From: Eonycteris spelaea
Lineage: Eukaryota > Chordata > Mammalia > Chiroptera > Pteropodidae
Length of the DNA stretch: 64,000 nucleotides
Reading direction: 5' to 3'
Assembly: GCA_003508835.1 (NCBI GenBank)
Contig: PUFA01000084.1
Location: forward strand, 930,001 to 994,000
Shown one piece after another: positions 27,501-42,423 of the stretch (the stretch's first letter is position 1; every line of letters starts with the position of its first letter). A program made the translations under genes and the position numbers. The notes under the pieces were generated by a model, which was not told where the DNA came from, ran no database searches, and worked only from the letters and a program-made list of their open reading frames with translations.

Positions 27501-29300
27501 GGGTGTGTAAAATGTTACTGCTGCCTTGGAAAACATTTTTGGCAAATTCATACAAAATCAAAAATGTACTCATTGTGCAATTCAGCATTCCTGGGTATTT
27601 ACCCTAGAGAAAGGAACACTTATTAAAAAAAAAATACACAAATCATACAACAGCTTTTATTTATAATAATCAAAAACTAGAAACAACGTAAACATCCTTC
27701 AGCAGGTGAATGTACAACAACTATGGTACATCCATACAGTGGAACACTATCTAACAATATAAAGGAACAGCTGTTAATATATGCAACAACTTGGATTAAT
27801 ATCAAGGGCATTATGCTGAGTGAAAAAAAAAAAAGCCAATCTCAAGATGTTACTTACTGTATGATTATCTTGCATTCTCAAGAGACAAATTTCTAGTGAA
27901 GAAGAGATCAGAAGTTCCCAGGGGTGACAGTGGGGGAAGATGTGAAGATAAAGGTGTAGTTTGCGGGAAGTCTTGTTTGCATAATGGAACAGTTCAATAT
28001 CCTAATGATGGTAGTAGTTACATTAATCTATACATGTGATAAATTTCACAGAACTTAACCCACATACACACACACACACGCAGAGTACATGTAGAAACTG
28101 GTGAGATTTGAATAGTTTAGTTAATAGTATTGCGCCAGTGTCAATTTTCTGGGTTTGATAATGTACCCTAGTTATGTAAGATGTTATCTTTGGAGAAAGC
28201 TGGGTGAAGGGTACACAGAAACTCTCTGTTCTGTTTTGCAACTTCTTGTGGACCTTAAATAATTTCAAAATAAAAAAAGGATTTTGAGAAAAAGCAAGCA
28301 CAGAGGGATTTCTGCGGAAAGTTAAATTAGAAAGCACTACTTGACGTGATGTTAAAATGGGCCCAAGAAGTGGAGGAGAGCTCACTGCTAGGTGGAGGTG
28401 GGATAGGAGGAAAGAGGAGTGGAGATTTCTGTCTTGGAGACCATTTGATAGAACCTGGCCCAGGCTCATTAGCCTCTCTTTAATTCAAATGTTCACTCCT
28501 GCTCGCTTGAGGAGGATTCAATACTGGGGTGAATAGGCCCTGGGCGGGGGGCATGTTGAATGAAGAGAGGGGCTAAGGGTTTTTCCTTAATAATGTTCAC
28601 AAAAGATTAAGTGTGTGAACAGGGAAAGATTAAATGGCATAAATGCTCAGGCTCTGGAATTGAACTCCACCTCAAATCCCAGCTCTGGCACTTACTAGTC
28701 ATGTGACTTGAACTTACCTGAATCCCATTTCCCTATTTTAAAATAGGGGTAAAGATAGTACCTATCTCAGAATGCTGTGAAGACTGCATTAGGTAGGATA
28801 TGTAGAGCACTTAGCAACTGCTTAGCACATATTAAATATATAATCAAGGTTGGCTACTCTTTTGAATATTATTCTGCATCATTACCAATATTCTAAGAAA
28901 TAGAAAACACATAGTCAAAATCATCTGTAATATGTAATTTTTGATGATTCAAAAATACTTCAGGATCCTTCAGTACTTTGAACTCTTCATAAAATCAGCA
29001 CTTAGTGTCTATATGTGTAAATACAGACAATTTAACTTAAAATTAGTAGTTGTTAACTTTCTATAACAGGCTTTGTATGTGCTTTTCACTTTAGATACAT
29101 ATCTCTAAACTTTATAGTATTGAAGAGGATAAATATTATTTTCCACATTTTCAGATGAAAAAAAAAAACCCACTGCAGAGTGATTTGGCAAGTCGCCCAC
29201 CATATACAGCTCGTGTATTTAGTCAGTCTGATTTCAAAGTCCACAGTTTTTCCACTACACCATGCTACCTCAGTATGAATCCATGAATGCTGCTTACACA

Positions 29301-29339
<39 letters not shown>

Positions 29340-32300
29340 TATCTAACAATCGCTCCTTTCATATCAGATTACAGGACAGATTATACAACTCCTATCACAG
29401 CACAGGACAGACACTTCCAGGCCACTGCTAGGGCCAGGACTTAGAGACACTAGACAATGATGGAAACCAAGAGCCCAAAGCTGATTGCAGCAAGAATTCA
29501 GTCTGGGATTTCAGCCAGTAGGTAAAGCCAGGAGTCGTAAGGGAACCCTGCCAAGGTCCGAGGTCCAGGCCAGCAATCAGAACCGGAAGGGGTAGGCAGA
29601 GCCCAGCGGAAGGCATGCCAGGGCACTCAGGACTTCTTCTCTGTCTCCTCTGGATAGTAAATGCCAACTAAATGGGGCCTTTGAGGAGCCTCAGTTGAGA
29701 AGGCTGGTGAAAATGTTTAGCCTACCAATGCCACTGGATGTTAGAACCAGGGCCAAGAAGGCCCCTAGCAGAAGTTCAGGATGGACACAGGGCCCCATGT
29801 GGTGGGGGTAACCTAGGGGGGAGGTGAAAGAAAACTGGTGGGAGCCAGGAGTTTGGACATCTGGATTAGCTATGTCAGTGTGGTCCTGATCTGGCTGTAA
29901 ACTGTATGCAAGTCTCTGCATCTTGAAATGACGGGGTCAGGTCTGATTACTGGTTTAAGCTGTGTTCCTTAGAACCCTAAGACTCAGATCCTGTCCTAGG
30001 CAATTTGGGGGGGTAGAGTTGTATGAAGCAAGCAGGTCCTGCCTTTCTAGTTCCCCTTTTATCTCTTCTAAGTACCAGACCTCTAAGAGCCCTTCTAAGT
30101 CTAATAATTTATCCAGGATAACAAGCATTTAATAAGTTTTCACTAGATTCGGGGCTCTATAGAAGGTGCTGATGAGGGCCCAGCTGAGCAAAACTCAGTC
30201 CCTCATCATGAATTCCCAGATTCTGGCCCAGTGGGAACGATTCCAGCAGCTGTAGTTCAGGATTCCTCTCCAATTCGGCACGCCCTCACTTCTCCTGCTG
30301 CAAACCTGAGGATGAGAAGGGAAAAGGGAAAGGAAACCTCCCTAGTATGGCCGGTGAATCTTTCCTGCCTCCAAGAGACAAATTTACATGTCATCTAGGA
30401 GATGGTAATGTTCTGATTCACAGCAGACTCCCTGGGATTGGGTGTTTCATGTGGCCAGTTGTGCTTGTGCTCTACTTAAAATCAGGGCATCTGCTCTGCC
30501 CTTTGGGAAGTGCTACAAGTCTCTTGCTAGGAATTGCCCAAGGCTGCCTCCAGCAGCTAAGGGAGAAAGGACGTTGAAATCACGGCTTTATAAATTACAG
30601 CACATGCCTACACTCTAGCTTCTGAGGTTAGATGAAGGACAAGGATTTTTTTGTTTCTAGCATTTAAAAACACATTTAAAATATATTACAATTGCATGAG
30701 AATGGCAAAAATACATTTTGAAACTAATTTTTTTAAATCAATGTGGAGTATGGCCATAGCACTCCTAATTAAAGCCATGCAAGCTCCTCTCCACTAAGGG
30801 TACCCTTTGGGGCTTTTTTCCCTCTCATCACCAGCTTATCTTGAATCTGTCCATATGCTTTTTCACTACTGTCCTAAACTTGAGCTCATATAATGAAGTA
30901 ATGGCATTTGGTGTTACATCTAAATTTCCATATTTCAGCTTTAAAAATATTTGCCAGGATGCATTTTAAACACATCCTTAGGCCTGTTCATAGTCCAAGA
31001 GAGCTATGCATTCTGAAATGTGTGCACTGGAAGTTATATGCATATTCATATATAAACATCTATCATAAACATACATTCATATACATAGATTTTTGTTAAA
31101 TGGCCCAGTGAGAAAACTGAAGAAACAACTGCTAATGTTCAATCAAAATTTTATTCTACTTTAAAAGATGAAAAGAGAATAAGAAAATTGTCTTCGGAGT
31201 AAAAAGGTTAGAAACAAGGGAGGTGGTGTCCTAATGAGCTAAGGACAGAAATTATATCTCATTTGCCTTCCTGTCTCCAGTTCTTACTACCTGGACAAGT
31301 ATATATATAGGAATTGTTGAATTAATGTTTGACACAGGAAGATCATTAAAAAGATAGTAACTAGTAAACACGGAGACACTGAGGTCATCTGCTAAAAGGG
31401 AATTTGAAGGCAGAATACTTAGCAAGTTGTGTTTTGGGGGTTTTTTTGCACTTAATAACTAAATATTTTTATTGATTAAGAACTGATTGGGACATACATC
31501 CTAATGCATCTCTGGTAACCAGGTCAGCCTGTTGTTCCTGCTTAAGGGAGAGAAGCAGAAATGCAAAGTACGACTGGCTTATTTTCCCAGTGGCAGGGAA
31601 AAGAAACTTGCCTCTGGAATAAGTTAAGGGAAGACCTGGAAGGACCTCAGATTTCATCAGGTCCAGCCATGTAGCTATTATGCAGGCAGAATGTCTTTGT
31701 TCTTCTAGTTCCTCTCCAGCTTCAGTAGCTTCAGGCCTGCACTGACAGAATAGCATGTAAAACAAATCTATGTCAGTACTTATGACTATGGGAAAGCAGG
31801 AAAATTTAGAGTACAGGCCCAGCCAGGACAAAAGGCCGAGCTGAGTGTTTTAGCTCATAATAAAACATAATTTATTGGCTGTAAGGAGGTAAAGACAAGG
31901 CATGCTTCCTACCCTAGCTGTAAGCAGCAAATCAGTCTAAGATCAGAAGATTTTCTGAAACCAGTGAATGGGATGTGTGTTGTTAACCTCTGAGCAGATG
32001 TAAGCTGAGAGTCTAATCTGTGTGGTCATGAAGATGAGGTCTCATCCATCAATTGCTCGACAAGGGCTGTCATATCACTGGGCTTGCATGGCCCTCAACA
32101 CATGATGTAAGAGACATATTGGACAAAAGCATTGCCTGGGGGAATTCTCCAGGAAGAATTCAGCCAATGGAAAGGACTCTTTCAAGTGGCCTGATTTTAT
32201 TGGAGACAAGTAAATACATATGTGCATGCACATATGTGAATATACACACCCCCAAGATGCTGCACTTTCTTACAAACAAAGAGAAAGGGAGAGCAGAAGC

Positions 32301-35300
32301 TTCACAATGATCCTTTCTCTCACTTCTTTTTAGTCTCCCTTCAGCACCATGCTGACAGGGGAAGCAAAGGAGGGGCTCATCCAGATAATGAGGCTTTTTC
32401 AATGTGGGTTTGGGTTATGGGCATCTGCCAAGTGGTCAAAACCCAGTGTCTGTGGAAATCCACAAAACTCAGAGCCCCCAAAATATATCTCTGGCCCTTT
32501 TGTGTTCAGTAATGCCAGAGAATCCTCAGCAATCCCAGGAGGGACCAGAGGGAGCTCCTGGAAACTTACCACACAGACATTGAACCAGCTCTTGACTCTC
32601 CCTCTGTTGTCAGGGATCTCTGCTGCTTTGCAGCCATTAGCCACCTGACAGAGAGTATTGCCAAGGAAAAACGAGATTAGAGAAGACAAAGAAAGGAAGA
32701 AAAGATGGGCCTTTCATATCCCTTAATGAATTCATTCATTCACTAACTAATGGTTATGGAACACTTGCCATTTTCCAAAGACTGTGCTAGAGGCTGAGAT
32801 ACAGATGAATGAGAAATAAACTGGCTTTTGAGGAGAAGAACTGTTTAGTGGGACAACATAAAAAGCCAATGATATAGCATGACTATTGGTATTGATGTTC
32901 ATTACCCTGGGGTATTATAAGGACAGAGAGGAGGGCACCAAACCTAGACTGAGGGCATGATTCAGATACATGCTCTTATTTCTTTGAATTCAGTGAGGTG
33001 AATCACTCACAAAGAAAATGTTAAGAAATTCCTCATAGAACAAATAAAAGGATTAATAGCACAGTGAGCTTTGCTGATTGATGTTGGAGACCATTGATGT
33101 GGGTGTCAACAATCTGCAAGGTTGTATCATTTTCTTCCCCAGCACGCAACTGCCTGAATGTAAAAGCAGACAAGGGATTGTAATTCTGAGGAGAGTTTTT
33201 GTGGGGCAGATGCTGCAAAAGGGCTTGTTTGGAAAGGGAATTGAGTGTTGGTGAGAGAACAGTTCAGATAACCAACCTGAAGGTTGAAATTGGGTAGAGA
33301 AAAGATGAGAGGCTGATAAACTGAGGAAGCAAAGGAACCAAGGAATTTTTGGAGATCTGTAGGCTGTCAGTGAGCAAGTGTGTTAGAAGTAAGCATCTGA
33401 GGTGGCTGGAGGATGGGAGGCTCATTCATTCATTGAAGTATTTTATTGAGTGCTTTCAATATGCAAGATAGTGTTCTAGGGCTGAGAGTACATCATGAAT
33501 AATTCTAATTGGGAGAAGACAATAAACAACAACAATAATAAATATGTAAATTATGTAATACATTAGAAGGTAATAAGTACCGGTGGGATGGGGATAGAGA
33601 GAATAGAGCAGGAAAAGAAAGATTTGAAGTTCTGAGGGAAGAGTGTGATTTAAATGGGTTGTCACATAGCCCTAATCGAAAGGGTAACATTTGAGCAAAG
33701 ACATGAAGAGAGAGAGGGCATAAACGATGCAGATGTATGAATTAAACATTCCAGGCAGGGGAAATAGCCAGTTAAAAGCCTTAAAATGTGTGAGTGCCTG
33801 CTATTTCCAGGAACAGCAAGGAGGCCTGTGTGGAGTGCAGTGGGCAGGAGACAAAGTAGGAAATGAGGTAGAGAGATAATGGGGACCAAATATGTAAGCC
33901 TTGTAGACCCTGGTAAAGACTGGCTTTTCCTCTGAGTGAGATGGAGAGTCATTGCAAGGTTTTGAGCAGAGAAGTGACATGATCTGATTTACCTTTAACA
34001 GATCGCTCTGGCTGCTGTGTTGAAAACAGATATAGGGAGGATCCAGTGTAGAAGCAGGGAGACCAGTTAGGAGGCTATTGTAATAATCCAAATGAGAAAT
34101 GCAAAGTAAGACTTTCATCAGGGTGGTGGCAGCAGAAGCAGTAAGAAGAAGTTGGATTCTGGGTGTAGTTCAAGGATAGAGCCAATAGGATTTCATGAAT
34201 GATTAGATTTGGTGGTGAGCAAGAGTCAAGGATGATTCCCAAGGTTTTTGATCTAAGCAAATGGAAAGATGAAGTTACTGTTACCTGAACTAGGGAAGAA
34301 TTTGAGAGGAACAGGTTGAGGGGAAGACTAGGAGTTAAATTTTGGATGGGTTGTGATCAGAGAGTTGGGATATTGGTATTTAAAATTTATGAAGAGGTAC
34401 CGTTCTAAATGATTATGACTCTGGGGATGGGTGTCTGAAAGGGGAATAAAGTGAGGTCATTATGAACGAAGGATTTGAACTCTGGCAGTTTGAAGGTTAA
34501 TGAAATCTCCTAGGATGGTCTACTAGAATAGTGGCCCAGGCAGAAGAGGAAGGAGCAGGGCCAGGCTGCTCTTGCCTTTAGGATACAAAATTTGAATATA
34601 AATGATTGGAGGTCACACAAATATTAGTTTGAGATATACAGAATTTGAATTAGTTTTGGATTTTGAACTCAATATATTAGATATAAGCAAAAAAAATTAA
34701 TTAAATTAATTGATTGATTAATTAATTAATTTAAAAAATTAAAAAGGAAATAAGCAAGGTTTAAAAATGATTACATTTTTTATTGCATTACACACATTAC
34801 ACCAAAGATGACATCATATAATAAAGCTGTTTGGAATACAGATGAGATAGATTTATAATCCTATTGTAACATGGATCAAAAATAGTGGACTGAAAAAATT
34901 CAATGGATTTTCACAATTTAATCTTAATTATTGTATTAAAAAGTGTTCTGGAAAGACATCATGTTTGGTTTTAGATATGTTTAAAACTCAGTGATATCAT
35001 TTATATCAAATCAACTCATGTAGCATTTTAGAAAGCATGACCCTGTGACATCTTAGAAAAGTTTTCTAATAGTCAAGGCAAACCAAGAAGTACCCTGAGC
35101 CTCATTTGCAGGCCAAGTTTCCAAACTCAGTTCTTAACCATCATTAAAAAGAAACAATAGTGTGACCGGTCAGTCTTCTATAACTCAAGGTTTATTATAC
35201 TTGAAACCAATATTTGATGAAGAATTTTACAACATCATACCTGTGAGCTGATAGATATCACTTATGCATCTGAAGTCTTAAAGACTACTGAGATGATAAT

Positions 35301-37712
35301 CCAGGTTGATGTGGTCCTGCAGATGTAGCTGAATATATTTCTCTATATGTATTGAGAACTTATTTGAGAATAGAACAATCAAGAAAGCTCTTGTGTGATA
35401 TTGCCAATCAATAAATGAAGAAAAAATGATGAGATAGCTATGTAATTCTTAAAAAAAAAAATCCCATCTTGTTTTTGACTGCCAGTAACCTAGTCCAAAC
35501 TTTTATCTCTTCATAAATGCAACACAAGTAACATAGATGTGACTGGCTCTTTATAAGTATATAATATTTAAATTTTCTTGTTTTGTGTAAATTGTTTGTG
35601 GTTGATTAAAATATTCAGGATATGCAGGTTTCATCTTTTCATTCAGTAGGAAAATATAAATAATAGTGGTTGAATTCCTAGCAAAGTAGCAAAGACCTTC
35701 CCAGACATGCATAATTCTCCTGCTGAATTAGAGGTGATTCACCTTTCAGCACTTTGCAAGTGTTAACTTGGCCAAACAAAATAGCTGTATCATTCATTTT
35801 TTTCTGGGACAAGTTTTCAGTAAAATTGTTTTACTATGAAATATACATATGTAAGTTCATAATATGCCCATTTGAAAAATGGATTTGCATCAACTTCTAA
35901 GATGTGAAGACTATGTAATATATATGTTGTCAAAAATAACTGAGTTCCTCCTAACTAAATCGGGAGGGGAGGAGTTCTAAGTCAGGATTCATGCAATACA
36001 GGATTATATGAAAGGAGACCTCAATGACAGTAATGTTTCAATAAAATGGGTTCAGAGAAAAGTGAAGAAAGAAACCTACCCATCAGTGATCTAGGCGATC
36101 TGGATGTGTGGCCATCGAACCCGGGCTGTTGCTTGGTGAGGAGGTCATCATGAGGTACTTATGGTTCATGTCCAGGAGCTTGTGAGTGGCCATGAGGAAG
36201 AATGGCTTCAGTTATTGGTCTTGCAGGAGCCCACCCAGCGGTAGTACCACTGCCCAAGCTTCTGATTGCACTGAGTGGCCAGTCCCAGGTCAGTGGTACT
36301 TTCCTTTCTGAATCAGTGTCAGCACTGGTTCCTTAAATGTATGGCTCTTCTTATCAAATGCTTTGTGAAGATGCTGGTTAGCATTGTTCTCATTTCGGTA
36401 GTCAATATTCACCACATATTCTGCCTTCTTATGGGAAGAGACAAAGAAACTAGGGAAGATTACTCTCAGTCCACAGTTTGAAGACATGATGATAGAGGAG
36501 GATAGGGCTAGATCTTAAATCTAAATACAGGAGACTTTAGGTAAACAATTGAAAAATGTTCTTTATACGTGTAGCTCTCTTGCTAAGTGATGAAGGTAGT
36601 ATTTTAAGAAAATAAGCCTGAAAGTAATGTATAGAAAGTATCAGGGAAAATAGGGGTTACAGAGAACTGAAAATTACACTAAAATCTAAAAATTAGTATT
36701 TTTGCATTACCTTAGAGTTTTCAAAGAGTTTTGGTACACACATCATTTGGTCTGGGGTGAATATGAAAGATGATTTCATGTTGAATTCACACGCAAGGAA
36801 ACAGGAACCTAGAGGAGTTAAATGACTTGCCCAAAGCCACATGGCTGTGAATGGCACAGCCAGGACCCGGCTGTCACAGCTGACTCCAGTTCCATTGCTC
36901 CTGACATGATCATATCTTGGGTAAATGTGGTAGCAGGAATAGAGGTGAGGGACAACTCGGAGAGATTTTGAAATGAAAGAAACTGGCAATTGATTTGTTG
37001 ATAAAGAAACGGGGGAAGAAAAGGTGATTCCTGAGTTTCTGAAGCCTGGAAGATGGTGAAATTAATAATGTCATCAGCTAATGTTGGGAACATACTTAAG
37101 GTGCCAGGTCCTGTGCCATATTCTTTGCTATACTGCCTCATTGAATCCTCACAGCTTTGAAGGGCAGGGGTATTATTACCCCCATTTTACAAGGGGAATA
37201 CATGAAAGTTGTTTTCACTTTTAGAGGGGGGACAAAAATCCGAGATTTTGCTCCAAGACCAGAGAAAGCTCGACTGGACTTTGGCCTTTGTTGACCATCC
37301 TTGGAGCCTGAGTCCTGAGGCGTGGTTTGGTGTTCTTATGTGTATGGACGTAATTATGCTGCCAGCCACAAAGTAATCAAGCTGGGCCAATGGTAGTTAT
37401 GATGTTTGCAAATCCGGCACTGGCAAACTGTTTAATGCTTCCTGTGGACTTTGTCTGCCATTAAAATACGTTGCACAAAGCAGTTGCTTTTGCCTTGGCT
37501 CTAGGCTTTAAGATGGTCAGCCAGGTAATCCAGGTACATAGATAACAATGCTTTCTTCTTCAGATATTATTAAAAATGAAAATAAGTATAATTATCATGA
37601 CTCAGTATAAATATTGCATATATGTAAAATACACTATTTAGAATAAAATTTAAATATAATTGCTTTCTTTCTGAATTGGTGTTAGTTACTTTTACTTCTT
37701 AATTGTTATCGA

Positions 37713-37772
<60 letters not shown>

Positions 37773-40700
37773 CTTAATCCTGGTTTTCCCCTAAAGTTAA
37801 CCAATTCACACATTTCTACCTTGTTCTGCTTGAGCCTCTGTTGGTGCATAGGGTTTGTCTGAGACCCTTATTATCCATACCTCCCTCTAATCTTTGAATT
37901 GTTCTGTAACCTTATTTAAAACTCAAGAAAAGACCCTTCCCAAATTTCCTTCTTTCAGCCTCTGCTTCCTCTTCCTTTCTTAGTCAGGTAGACACAGGAA
38001 AACAATTTTCATCTCAAATGAAGTAAATAGCATATGAAAAAGTCTCAAACATTTTCCCAAATAGTACTTTACAGCTCAAACTAGTTTAGGCTTCAAACTG
38101 TATCTCTTTACGTTTCTACTTGCTAGTTATTTAATCACTAGGCTACATACAGCAGTCTCATAGCAACCATAAACGTGGAAAACTCTTAACTCTTCTCTGA
38201 TACTACCTGTTTTTAGAAGATGACTTTCTTTTAAAAGACTTGGAGTCATACAAGCGAGAAATGTCAGAATTTAGTTCTTTTTAAAAATAAATTTAAATAA
38301 ATCATAACGGTATTTTATGGGGTTCTAACGTGGTTTCTTCCCAGTCGCCTTTCTTTCACTCTGAGGCTGCATTGGAGACTATGCTGGTAGGGAAGCTCTG
38401 TCCACTCCCAGGACAAGGAGTCATGGCTGTAAGTGTCTTTCTTCCTGCTTCCCTCTAGGATTGTGAAGATGTCCAGTCCCAATCTGAACATTGTGACCTT
38501 ACTGGGCAGTTGTCTGACTTATAGTAGTGCTTATCTCTTTGGGATTCAAGATCGAGACACACCCATGGGAAGCTCAATGGAAACTCTCATTCAGGTAAGT
38601 GAAGTCTTAAAATTTTTGTTTTGAATATAATGCTAAAGTTTGATAATTTTTTAACCAGCTGCTCCTGTGGGTGGTGGTTACCTTTATCTTTGGTGTGCGC
38701 ACTTTCAGCGGCAACCCCTGTAACTCAGAGTCAGTGAGGTCCACTTTCTGCCCCACGCCTTCTGTGGACTGATGCTTTGCAGATCAGAATGTGTGGAGAA
38801 TGACAAAGGTTCCTCTCATGCCTCTCGCTTCTGTCCCGTTCTGCCTGTAGGTAAGACTATCTGTGCTGTGCATTGGGACCTCCCTTGTGTTTGGACCCAT
38901 TCTGGGGAAGAGCTGGCGACTCTACAAGGTGTTTACCCAGAGGGTTCCAGACAAGAGAGTGGTGAGTAGGCAGCACGTACACACTGCTTGACTGCAGATG
39001 GCAGTGTCTCTATTCATTAAAAGCTAGAGAAACATAGTCCAGGCACTCTCTGGACTAAGAAGGATGGGCCTAGAACTGTGAGCAAGGAAGAGGACACCCA
39101 TCCAGCAGATAATATCAACCTAGAAACTACTTGGCAGCAGATCTCCTTCATGTCCCTGATATCAGTTGTCATTCTAACCACATTCTCCCATTTTATCAGG
39201 TTCCCTGATAGAGCAGCCCCAACCTCAAAGCTTATCATCAAACTCTTTATCCAAAAGCCCTGTCCAGACCCAATATATTTCTCAATTGGAGTTTACTTCT
39301 CTGGAATGGTGTGTTTTGTTTTTTTAGCAAACGTTATTGAATCGTGGTGAATATTTATCAAAAGCTCAGCTGCGAGTACCCACACATCTGGAAAAGATTG
39401 CCGAAAGGGCAAGAAGTTCGTCCATCCCTCTAGAACACTGATGATTAAAGAGCTTTTTTAAATAGCTTTATTGAGGTATAATAGACATGCAATGAGCCGC
39501 ACATATTCAAAGTGTATGATTTGATAAGTTTTGACATTTGTGTACACCTTGAAATATGCTGTGTAATCCGTAAAAACTTCCTCATGCACCTTTTTCTCCC
39601 TCTTCTGTCCAATCCTTTCATCCCTGTCCCTGTTCCCAGGCAAGCATTGATGTGCTTTCTGTCACTATAAATGAGTTTGCATTTTCCAGAATTTTATATA
39701 AACGGAATCGTACAGCATGTATTTTTTAATGTCTATCTTTTTTTACTTGGTATAATCATTTTAAAATTCATCCATATTGTTATGTCCATTGGTGATTCTT
39801 TGCTTGCTATTGCTGAGTAGTATGTGAATGTGTAGACACACTACAGTTTGTTTATATGTTCACCTATTGATGATGTTTGGGTTTATTTCAGTTTGGGAGG
39901 GGGGTTATTAAAAATAAAACTGTTATGAACGTTAATGTACAAGTCCTTATGTAGACATATGCTTTCATTTCTCTTGCATAAAAACCTAGAGTAGAATGGT
40001 TGGAACATAAGGTAGATGTATGGTTAACTTTTTAAGAAGTTGCCTGTTTTCCAAAGTGATTGTACCATATTACATTCTCACCAGCAGAATCTGAGAGTCT
40101 CTTCCCTCTAAATCCTCACCAATATTTGACTTGATTGGTCTTTTTTATTTTAGCCATTTAATAGATATATATAGTAGTATATCACTGCATTTTAATTTGA
40201 ATTTCTCTAACGCAATATTGAACATCTTTTCACATGTATAGCTCTTCTTTGATGAAGTATCTGTTCATTTACCACATATTTTTAATTTAGTTGTTTGTTT
40301 TCTTATTATTGAGTCTTGAGAATTCTTTTTTTTTTTAAATTCTGAATACCAGGCCTTTATCAGATATGATTTGCAAACATTTTCTTCAAATTTGTGGCTT
40401 TTCTTTTCATTCGCTAAGAATGTCCTTCAAAGAGAAGACATTTCGTATTTTGATGAAGTCCAATTTACCTAATTTTTATTTTATGGATCATGTGTTTGGT
40501 ATCAGATCTAAGGAACTTTTGCTTAATTGAAAGGTTTTCTCCTGTTTTTACTTCTAGAAGTTTTAAGAGTTTTAGGTTTTACAATTAGGTCTATGATCTA
40601 TTTTGAGTTAATTTTGAAATATGGTGTGCTGTAGAGCTCAAAATTGATTTTTTTACATGTGGATATCTAATTGTTCTAGCACCTTTTATTGAAATGACTG

Positions 40701-42380
40701 TCCTTTCTTTACTGAATTACCTTTATACCTTTTGATATGTGGATCTACTTATGGATCTGCTCTGTCTCATTGATGTAGTTGTTTCTTTTGATACAAATAT
40801 CATATTATCTTGATTACTGTATTTTTATATTAAATTTTGAATTGGATAATATTAGTTTTCCAACTTTGTTCTTTTCTTTCAGTGTTGTTTTGGCTATTCA
40901 AAGTGCTTTGAATTTTCATATGGATTTTTGAATCAGTTTGCCAATTTCTGCAACAATCCTACTGGGATTTAGATTGAGAGTATATTGAATTTATAGGTCA
41001 AATGGTGGAGAATCTCCTTCTTAACAATGTTGTGTCTTTTAACCTAGGGACATATATATTTCTCCATTTATTTAGGTCTTCTTTAATTTCAATGGAAGTC
41101 TTTGACATCTTTTATTAGATTTATTTCTAAGTATCTTATATTTTTATGCTACTATACATGTTACTGTTTTATATTTCATGTTCCAATTATTTGTTGCTAA
41201 TATGTAGAAATACAGTTGATTTCTGTATGCTGACCTTGTTTGCTGCAACCTTGTTAACTTATTTATTCTAATACCTTTTTTGTAGATTCCATCAGTTTTT
41301 CTACATGGATTATTATATCATCTGTGAATAAAGACAGTTTCTATCCAATCTTTTGTATGATAGCACTGGCTAGAAACAACAGTACAGTGTTCAATAGAAG
41401 TTCTGTGAGAAGACATTTCTAAATTATTCTTGATCCTATAGCTAAAGCATTCAGTCTTTTACAACTCAGTAAAATATTAGCTGTAATTTCATTGTAGATT
41501 CCCTTTATTTAGTTGGGAAAGTTTCCTTCTGTGCCTATTTTGTTGAGAGTTTATGTAAGGAATCGATGTTAGGTTTTGTAAAATGCTTTTTCTGTCTATT
41601 GACATGATCATATGGTTTTCTTTTTTACTTTATTCATATGTTGGATTACATTAAGTGATTTTAGGATCTCAGACCGACCTTGAATCGTGAGGCAAACTCC
41701 ACTTGGTCATGATATATTATCCTGTTCTTATATTGTTAGATTTATTTTGCTTATAATGTGTGTATTGATGTTCATAAAGGATATTGCTCTGTAATTTTCT
41801 TTTCTTGTAAAATCTTCTGCTTTAGTATCAGGGTAATGCAAGCTTATTGACTGAATTGGGAAGTATTCCTTTCTCTTTGATTTCTGGAAGAGTTTGTGTG
41901 TAATTGGTATTCACCGAATATAAGTACTTTACAATAGTATGCTTCTCTTTCTTACCTTCTCAATCTTTGTGTTATTAATTTCACTTTTGCATGTTATAAG
42001 CCCCACACAATTATTTTTTGTTTAAAAATGAGTTATCCTTTAAAGATATTTAAAGAATAAAAATTGATCACATTTTTCCCATGAAGTTAACATTTCCAGA
42101 GCTCTTAATTTCCTTGTATAGGTATTCATCTGATGTTATTTTCCTTTTGCCTGACGGATATCCAACATTCTCATGCAGACATGCTAATGCTGAATTTTTT
42201 CAGCTTTTGTTTATCCGAAAAAGACTGTGTTCCAACTTTGTTTTTTGGAATATATGTTTTGCTGGATGTAGAATTCTAGGTTGAGGTTTTCTTTTTTTTA
42301 CTTAGTACTTTGAATATTTTTCTCCACTATTTTCCTGTTTTCTCACCTGGCCTAGTATCTGATGAGAAATCTGACAACTC

Positions 42381-42423
<43 letters not shown>

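Larger units (their letters stand above)
9072..38458 (+). other. GPR156: GPR156 intron 2 (29.4 kb)
   Basis: Donor GTAAGT at 9072, acceptor TCCCTCTAG ending 38458. The intron is filled with ancient repeats listed separately and contains no other supported gene. Segments where I recognise nothing are about 14870-16380, 19520-20020, 21000-21460, 21520-22600, 29345-32700, 34750-36060 and 37210-37715. Confidence 0.85.

Noticed and set aside
33456..34260. Cluster of minus-strand open frames
   Set aside because: These are remnants of L2 sequence in reverse orientation, broken by stops.
37719..37772. CRISPR-like or structured array
   Set aside because: Simple AC dinucleotide repeat. No array of repeats with unique spacers exists in the window.
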